Positions 58,957 to 64,000 of a DNA stretch of 64,000 nucleotides are shown in pieces. Location of the stretch: contig NZ_CP013859.1 in NCBI RefSeq assembly GCF_001513675.1, forward strand, positions 63,081 to 127,080, given 5' to 3'. The notes under the pieces are model-generated. The model ran no database searches. It was not told the origin of the DNA and saw only the letters and a list, made by a program, of their open reading frames with translations. Position 1 is the first letter of the stretch, and each line of letters starts with the position of its first letter. The translations under genes and the position numbers were made by a program. The stretch comes from Microbacterium sp. XT11. Its GTDB lineage: Bacteria; Actinomycetota; Actinomycetes; Actinomycetales; Microbacteriaceae.

Positions 58957-60051
58957 ATGAAGATCGCCGTTCCCACCGAGGTCAAGAACAACGAGAACCG
59001 CGTCGCGCTCACCCCTGCCGGCGCTGACCGCCTCGTGCACGAAGGTCACCGTGTGCTCGTTCAGGCCGGCGCCGGCATCGGCTCCGGCTTCTCCGACGAC
59101 GACTACCGTCAGGTCGGAGCCGAGATCGTCGCCACCGCCGACGAGGCATGGGGTGAGGCCGAGCTGCTGCTGAAGGTCAAGGAGCCGATCGCGCAGGAGT
59201 ACGGCTTCCTTCGCCCTGACCTCACCCTGTTCACCTACCTGCACCTCGCGGCCGACAAGCCGCTCACGATGGCGCTGGCGGATGCCGGAACCACGGCCGT
59301 CGCCTACGAGACCGTGCAGCTGCCCGACCGGAGCCTGCCGCTGCTGGTGCCGATGAGCGAGATCGCGGGGCGGCTCTCGGTCACGATGGGGTCATACTCG
59401 CTCCTGCGCTCGAACGGCGGCCGAGGCGTGCTGCTCGGCGGCATCGCCGGCACTCCGCGCGCGAAGACCGTGGTGATCGGCGGGGGCGTCGCGGGCGAGC
59501 ACGCGGCGGCGAACGCCCTGGGTCTCGGCTCCCGCGTCACGGTCGTCGACATCTCGCTGCCGCGGCTGCGCGAGCTCGAGCACCGCTACGGCGGGGCGCT
59601 CGAGACGCGCGTCTCCAGCCGCTACGCGATCGCCGAGGAGCTGGCCGATGCCGACCTCGTGATCGGGTCGGCCCTGATCCCCGGGGCGGCTGCGCCGAAG
59701 CTCGTCACCGACGACATGGTCGCGGCGATGAAGCCGGGCTCGGTGCTCGTGGACATCGCGATCGATCAGGGCGGATGCTTCGAGGGCTCGCATCCGACGA
59801 CGCACGACGACCCGACCTTCGCGGTGCACGACTCGATCTACTACTGCGTCGCCAACATGCCGGGCGCCGTGCCCGCCACCGCGACCCGAGCGCTCACCAA
59901 CGCGACGCTCCCGTACGTGTCGGCGATCGCCGGCAAGGGCTGGGAGCAGGCGGCATCCGACGACCCCGCGCTGGCGAAGGGCCTCAACGTGCAGGGCGGC
60001 CGCATCACCCTCCCGGCGGTCGCTCAGGCGCATGGGCTCTCCGGCTCGTGA
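58957..60051 (+). CDS. ald: Alanine dehydrogenase
   Basis: A 364-residue NAD-dependent enzyme interconverting alanine with pyruvate and ammonia. [21 protein letters not shown] at the N-terminus is the substrate-binding region; [28 protein letters not shown] the Rossmann motif (about residue 170). KVKEP and the YxxLHLAADK segment hold catalytic Lys and His. GGAGG before the ATG. Divergent from its probable Lrp regulator; followed after 76 bp by an aminotransferase. Confidence 0.96.
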   Translation: MKIAVPTEVKNNENRVALTPAGADRLVHEGHRVLVQAGAGIGSGFSDDDYRQVGAEIVATADEAWGEAELLLKVKEPIAQEYGFLRPDLTLFTYLHLAADKPLTMALADAGTTAVAYETVQLPDRSLPLLVPMSEIAGRLSVTMGSYSLLRSNGGRGVLLGGIAGTPRAKTVVIGGGVAGEHAAANALGLGSRVTVVDISLPRLRELEHRYGGALETRVSSRYAIAEELADADLVIGSALIPGAAAPKLVTDDMVAAMKPGSVLVDIAIDQGGCFEGSHPTTHDDPTFAVHDSIYYCVANMPGAVPATATRALTNATLPYVSAIAGKGWEQAASDDPALAKGLNVQGGRITLPAVAQAHGLSGS

Positions 60052-60127
60052 CCGGCAGGAAAGAAGCCCGGTTCTTGTCGGCATCCCACGACTCCTCCCG
60101 ACGCCCCACCCGGGTACGCTCGATATC

Positions 60128-61327
60128 GTGACCGAACGCGCACCTCTCTCCCGCAAGCTGTCCGCCATCGCCGAGTCTGCGACGCTCAAGGTCGATGCCA
60201 AGGCGAAGGCACTCAAGGCCGAGGGCAAGCCCGTCATCTCGTATGCCGCGGGCGAGCCCGACTTCGCGACTCCGCAGTTCATCGTCGACGCCGCGGCCGA
60301 GGCGCTGGCCGACCCCGCCAGCTACCGCTACACGCCCGCGTCGGGCCTGCCCGCGCTGCGTGAGGCGATCGCCGCGAAGACCCTGCGCGACTCGGGGCTC
60401 GAGGTCTCCCCGAGCCAGGTCATCGTGACCAACGGCGGCAAGCAGTCGGTGTACCAGGCCTTCCAGGCCGTGGTGAACCCCGGCGACGAGGTGCTGCTGC
60501 CCGCTCCGTACTGGACGACCTACCCCGAGGCGATCCGTCTGGCCGACGGCACGCCCGTCGAGGTCTTCGCGGGGGCCGACCAGGAGTACAAGGTCACCGT
60601 CGAGCAGCTCGAGGCCGCGCGCACCGAGCGCACGACCGCGCTCGTGTTCGTCTCGCCCTCGAACCCCACCGGATCGGTGTACACGGCTGAGGAGACCAAG
60701 GCCATCGGCGAGTGGGCCCTGGAGCACGGCATCTGGATCATCTCGGATGAGATCTACCAGAACCTCACATATGAGGGCGTGAAGGCCACCTCGATCGTCG
60801 AGGCGGTGCCCGAGGTCGCGAACCAGACGATCCTCGTCAACGGCGTCGCGAAGACCTACGCCATGACCGGTTGGCGCGTGGGCTGGATGGTCGGCCCCGC
60901 CGACGCCATCAAGATCGCCGGCAACCTGCAGTCGCACCTCACGAGCAACGTGAACAACGTCGCCCAGAAGGCCGCGATCGCCGCGCTGAACGGTCCGCAG
61001 ACCGAGGCCGAGCAGATGCGCGAGGCGTTCGACCGCCGGCGCCGTCTCATCGTGTCGGAGCTCTCGAAGATCGACGGCCTCGTGGTGCCGAACCCGACCG
61101 GAGCGTTCTACGTCTACCCCGACGTGCAGGGGCTGCTGGGCCGCACGTGGGGCGGCGTGACGCCGACGACCTCACTGGAGCTCGCCGACCTCATCCTCGA
61201 TCAGGCCGAGGTCGCGGTCGTGCCCGGCGAGGCGTTCGGCCGGTCCGGGTACATCCGCATGTCGTACGCCCTCGGCGACGACCAGCTGCTCGAGGGCGTG
61301 CAGCGCCTGCAGCGCCTCTTCGGCTGA
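60128..61327 (+). CDS. aspC: Class I aspartate aminotransferase
   Basis: A 399-residue class I aminotransferase. [15 protein letters not shown] is the entry-loop signature, [11 protein letters not shown] the substrate region, [11 protein letters not shown] the cofactor site and [19 protein letters not shown] has the PLP Lys (about residue 239). This is the Ib type used by many actinobacteria for aspartate/oxaloacetate. GTG start at 60128. In position after ald it may be co-expressed. Confidence 0.93.
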   Translation: MTERAPLSRKLSAIAESATLKVDAKAKALKAEGKPVISYAAGEPDFATPQFIVDAAAEALADPASYRYTPASGLPALREAIAAKTLRDSGLEVSPSQVIVTNGGKQSVYQAFQAVVNPGDEVLLPAPYWTTYPEAIRLADGTPVEVFAGADQEYKVTVEQLEAARTERTTALVFVSPSNPTGSVYTAEETKAIGEWALEHGIWIISDEIYQNLTYEGVKATSIVEAVPEVANQTILVNGVAKTYAMTGWRVGWMVGPADAIKIAGNLQSHLTSNVNNVAQKAAIAALNGPQTEAEQMREAFDRRRRLIVSELSKIDGLVVPNPTGAFYVYPDVQGLLGRTWGGVTPTTSLELADLILDQAEVAVVPGEAFGRSGYIRMSYALGDDQLLEGVQRLQRLFG

Positions 61328-61371
61328 CGCCGCGTCGCTCACGTCGCGCGTTCTGGCGTCGAGAGGAGACG

Positions 61372-61466
61372 TCAGTCCTCGGGGTGGTGGCCGATCAGCC
61401 AGCGGATGCCGTAGCGATCGACGACCGTACCGTAGTAGTCGCCGTGTACGCCCGTGCGCGCAGTCA
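61372..61466 (-). pseudogene. C-terminal fragment of a VOC (glyoxalase-like) gene
   Basis: A short minus-strand stretch reads MTARTGVHGDYYGTVVDRYG and then IRWLIGHHPED before a stop. WGDxYGxxxDxYGxRW is the usual end of PhnB-like VOC proteins. Upstream the frame has no VOC sequence, because the alcohol dehydrogenase leader begins there. So only the last 31 codons remain. Confidence 0.5.
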
Positions 61467-61571
61467 TCGACACCGGTGCAACCGGATGCAACTGGGCGCA
61501 ACGGGTCGTTACACCGCCTCCCGTACCTTCGCTCGGGAGGACGGCGAACGCCCGTCCCGAACGAGGAAGTG

Positions 61572-62648
61572 ATGTCGATGACGACTCTGACCGATTCCCG
61601 CCCCCGCACCGCACGTGGCGCCGTGCCCGACGGCGTGATGCGTGCCGCCGTGGTGACGGCATCCGACCGCCCGCTGGTGATCGCCGATGTTCCCATCCCC
61701 GTCCCCGGGCCGCGACAGGCTCTCGTGAAGCTGATCACGAGCGGGGTGTGCCACACCGATCTGCACGCGGCTCGCGGAGACTGGCCAGTGGCTCCCAAGG
61801 CCGACCTCATCCCCGGACACGAAGGTTTCGGAACGGTGGTCGCGCTCGGCGAAGAGGTCACGTCGTTGGCCGTCGGAGACACGGTGGGCAACGCGTGGCT
61901 GTGGAGCGCCTGCGGTGTCTGCGAATACTGCCGCACCGGCTGGGAGACGCTGTGCCCTGAACAGCAGAACGGCGGCTATTCCGTCGACGGCAGCTTCGCG
62001 GAGTACATGCTCGTCGACGAGCGCTTCGCAGCACGCGTGCCCGACGGCGTCGATCCCGTGGAGGTCGCTCCCATCCTGTGCGCCGGCGTGACCGTGTACA
62101 AGGGCCTGAAGATGACGGAGGTCAAGCCCGGGGAATGGGTGGTGATCTCCGGCATCGGCGGACTCGGTCACATCGCCGTGCAGTACGCCAGGGCGATGGG
62201 CATGCGCGTGGCAGCGGTCGACATCGACGAAGCGAAGCTCGCTCTCGCGCGCTCGCACGGCGCCGAGATCACCGTGAACGCGGCGGAGCAGGACCCGGGA
62301 GAAGCCATTCAGGCTGCGATCGGCGGAGCACACGGCGTGCTCGTCACCGCCGTCCACCCGAAGGCGTTCGGTCAGGCCCTCGCGGTCACCCGACGAGGGG
62401 CGACGATCGTGTTCAACGGGCTTCCGCCGGGTGACTTCCCCGCCAACATCTTCGACATCGTGCTGCGTGCCATCACCATCCGCGGCTCGATCGTGGGCAC
62501 GCGACAGGACATGGTCGAAGCCCTCGACTTCTACGCCCGAGGCGAGATCCACCCCACCACCACCGTCGAGCCGCTGGACAACATCAATGAGATCTTCGAG
62601 CGCATGGAGAAGGGGCAGATCGACGGCCGCATCGTCATGAAGTACTGA
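61572..62648 (+). CDS. Zinc-dependent alcohol dehydrogenase, AdhP-like
   Basis: A 358-residue medium-chain dehydrogenase. Catalytic zinc ligands in GVCHTDLH and GHEGFG, structural zinc cysteines in CGVCEYCRTGWETLC, and the NAD site ISGIGGLGHIAVQYARAMG. This is the AdhP pattern for ethanol/propanol. ATG at 61572 or 61578; GAGGAAG suits the second better, giving 356 residues. The 244-bp gap upstream holds the VOC fragment and the promoter region. Confidence 0.92.
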   Translation: MSMTTLTDSRPRTARGAVPDGVMRAAVVTASDRPLVIADVPIPVPGPRQALVKLITSGVCHTDLHAARGDWPVAPKADLIPGHEGFGTVVALGEEVTSLAVGDTVGNAWLWSACGVCEYCRTGWETLCPEQQNGGYSVDGSFAEYMLVDERFAARVPDGVDPVEVAPILCAGVTVYKGLKMTEVKPGEWVVISGIGGLGHIAVQYARAMGMRVAAVDIDEAKLALARSHGAEITVNAAEQDPGEAIQAAIGGAHGVLVTAVHPKAFGQALAVTRRGATIVFNGLPPGDFPANIFDIVLRAITIRGSIVGTRQDMVEALDFYARGEIHPTTTVEPLDNINEIFERMEKGQIDGRIVMKY

Positions 62649-62759
62649 ACGGTCGACAACCACTGAATAGATGACGCGTTCCACGGCGGTCGCGCGACCC
62701 GCGACCGCCGTGGAACTCCGACGATTCCGGTCCGACGCCGAGTGCGAGTCAGCGCACGT

Positions 62760-63890
62760 TCAGAGCTCGACGCCGACGAGCACCGGCTCGGGTTGCAGCA
62801 CGAGTCCGAACTCCGCATGCACGCGACTCTGGATGAAGCGTGCGAGCTCCGATACCTCTGCGGCCGTCGCCCCTCCCCTGTTGGTGAGCGCGAGCGCGTG
62901 CTTGGTCGACACCGACGCGCGCGACCGCGGCAGCTTGAACCCCTTGCGGATGCCGGCGTGCTCGATGAGCCACGCGGCGCTGACCTTGACATCGGAGGCT
63001 TCGGGCTTCGCCGCTGGCACGAGGCCGTCGTACGACGCCAGGGGGATCACCGTGACGGCGTCGAGATCGGGAGAGACCGGCCAGCGCGGGCACTCCGGCG
63101 GCAGGGCACGCGCCACGCTCTCCGGGACGATCGCGTTCTGGAAGAACGAGCCGACGCCGTGGGTGTCGGGGTCGTCCTCGTCGAGCAGCATCCCCTTCGA
63201 GGCGCGAGTGGCGAGGATGCGCTCGCGCACCCAGGTCAGCGGCACGGGGTCGTCGCCCTGCAGCCCCAGGGCTCGGCGCAGCTGCTCGCCGCGCACGACG
63301 CGCTCCTGGGCGACGAGCAGGTCGACCGTGATGGACAGGATCACGGCACGCCGCTGCGGCTCACCGCCGTAGTGGTGCTTGAAGACCGAGGTGCGGAAGC
63401 CAAGCCCGAGTTCGGATGCCGGCACCGTGAGCACCTCGTCGGAGTGCTCGTCGATCAGCTCGACCTCCACGAGGGTCTCCTGCACCTCCTGGCCGTAGGC
63501 GCCGATGTTCTGCACGGGAGCGGCGCCGACCGTGCCGGGGATGCCGCTCATGGCCTCCAGCCCCGCATACCCGCGCTCGACGGCGTACGCGACGAGGTCG
63601 TCCCACGAATGCCCCGCCTGCGCGCGCAGACGGATGCGTCCTGCATGCGGCGACGGGAGCTCCTCGATGCCCTGCGTGAGCACGCGGATGACGGTTCCCT
63701 CGAACGGCTCGTCGCCCACGAAGAGGTTCGAGCCGCCGCCGAGCACGAACCAGTCGTCGCCGCGCTCCCACACGTCGTGCAGCGCGTCGATGAGTTCGGC
63801 GGTCGTCGTCGCCTCCAGCATCCGCTCCGGTGCCGCGCCGGTGCGCAGCGTGGTGAGCGCCGACAGAGGGATCGGCTGGATCTCGCCCAT
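62760..63890 (-). CDS. murB: UDP-N-acetylmuramate dehydrogenase
   Basis: A 376-residue FAD enzyme that makes UDP-MurNAc for peptidoglycan. LTTLRTGAAPERMLEATT and VLGGGSNLFVGDEPF form the FAD site; SGIPGTVGAAPVQNIGAYGQEV is the MurB signature, and GSFFQNAIV has the catalytic Ser. The class I extra domain is present (ASELGLGFRTSVFKHHYGG). ATG at 63890 overlaps the upstream stop by one base. Confidence 0.97.
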   Translation of the reverse strand: MGEIQPIPLSALTTLRTGAAPERMLEATTTAELIDALHDVWERGDDWFVLGGGSNLFVGDEPFEGTVIRVLTQGIEELPSPHAGRIRLRAQAGHSWDDLVAYAVERGYAGLEAMSGIPGTVGAAPVQNIGAYGQEVQETLVEVELIDEHSDEVLTVPASELGLGFRTSVFKHHYGGEPQRRAVILSITVDLLVAQERVVRGEQLRRALGLQGDDPVPLTWVRERILATRASKGMLLDEDDPDTHGVGSFFQNAIVPESVARALPPECPRWPVSPDLDAVTVIPLASYDGLVPAAKPEASDVKVSAAWLIEHAGIRKGFKLPRSRASVSTKHALALTNRGGATAAEVSELARFIQSRVHAEFGLVLQPEPVLVGVEL

Positions 63891-64000
63891 CAGAGCGCGA
63901 CGCGCAGCTGCGCCTTGACCAGCACGGTCGTCTCGGCCGACGTGACCTTGAGGTCGATGCGCGCCGCGGTGTCGTCGACGGCGCCGACCGTGGCGACCAC
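63890..64000 (-). CDS. C-terminal tail of a probable MaoC-like dehydratase gene, rest off the window
   Basis: The last 36 codons read VVATVGAVDDTAARIDLKVT and then SAETTVLVKAQLRVAL before the stop. A hotdog-fold C-terminal strand with KAQ-x-V fits MaoC-type hydratases, which lie just before murB in many actinobacteria. Assignment is by context and short sequence. Coupled to murB (TGATG). Confidence 0.55.
   Translation of the reverse strand: MVATVGAVDDTAARIDLKVTSAETTVLVKAQLRVAL

Overview
The window looks like a high-GC actinobacterial chromosome, most probably Microbacterium or a close Microbacteriaceae relative. The reasons are the strong GC bias at third codon positions, GTG starts and 4-bp ATGA/GTGA overlaps, the secE-nusG-rplK-rplA block lying about 14 kb from rplJ-rplL, a RamB-type regulator facing aceB-aceA, and a daptide-type RiPP cluster at the left edge. 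No rRNA, transposase, integrase, CRISPR array or origin was seen.

Layout. 1-2.9 kb: right end of a daptide-like RiPP cluster (RRE-type recognition protein, class III aminotransferase, Fe-dependent dehydrogenase running off the edge). 3.1-9 kb: tRNA-Ser, fatty acid desaturase, a small unknown protein, GNAT acetyltransferase, PAP2 phosphatase, Bcr-type MFS exporter, metB. 9-14 kb: sugar ABC importer divergent from its LacI regulator, with two matching operators between. 14-15.2 kb: rplJ-rplL with an L10 leader. 15.2-17.9 kb: a decayed chain of coupled genes ending in duplicated four-helix membrane proteins. 17.9-21.8 kb: YqaJ-like nuclease, then a SipW-type signal peptidase operon with three cargo proteins and one LAxTG wall protein. 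22-28.1 kb: MFS exporter with its MarR regulator, LysG/LysE pair, polar amino acid ABC importer. 28.3-31.2 kb: rplA, rplK, nusG, secE, tRNA-Trp. 31.3-36 kb: an HSP90 homologue paired with a large TPR protein. 36-47.9 kb: poxB and a putrescine/GABA catabolic operon divergent from a PucR regulator. 48-52.3 kb: an Esx-like small protein, a DUF1023-like hydrolase split over two genes, and four tandem lipoprotein paralogues of which two are broken. 52.3-64 kb: RibD-like reductase, RamB, aceB, aceA, Lrp/ald, aspartate aminotransferase, alcohol dehydrogenase, murB and the tail of a MaoC-like gene.

How the parts work together. The 38-48 kb block would take putrescine or GABA to succinate, and the glyoxylate genes at 54-58 kb would let acetate-derived carbon be kept. 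Ald with Lrp and the LysG/LysE pair handle amino acid excess. The SipW operon probably exports and anchors surface fibres.

The most unusual region is 48-52.3 kb. I read it as a secreted-hydrolase/lipoprotein-immunity locus. Each gene overlaps the next by 4 bp. Two extra lipoprotein copies are preceded by short coding tails resembling the hydrolase C-terminus. One copy is broken at a C6 tract and one by a TGA exactly at the lipobox -1 position, and an 86-bp perfect repeat brackets the extra copies. The HSP90-TPR pair and the decayed 15-18 kb module are the next most worthwhile targets.
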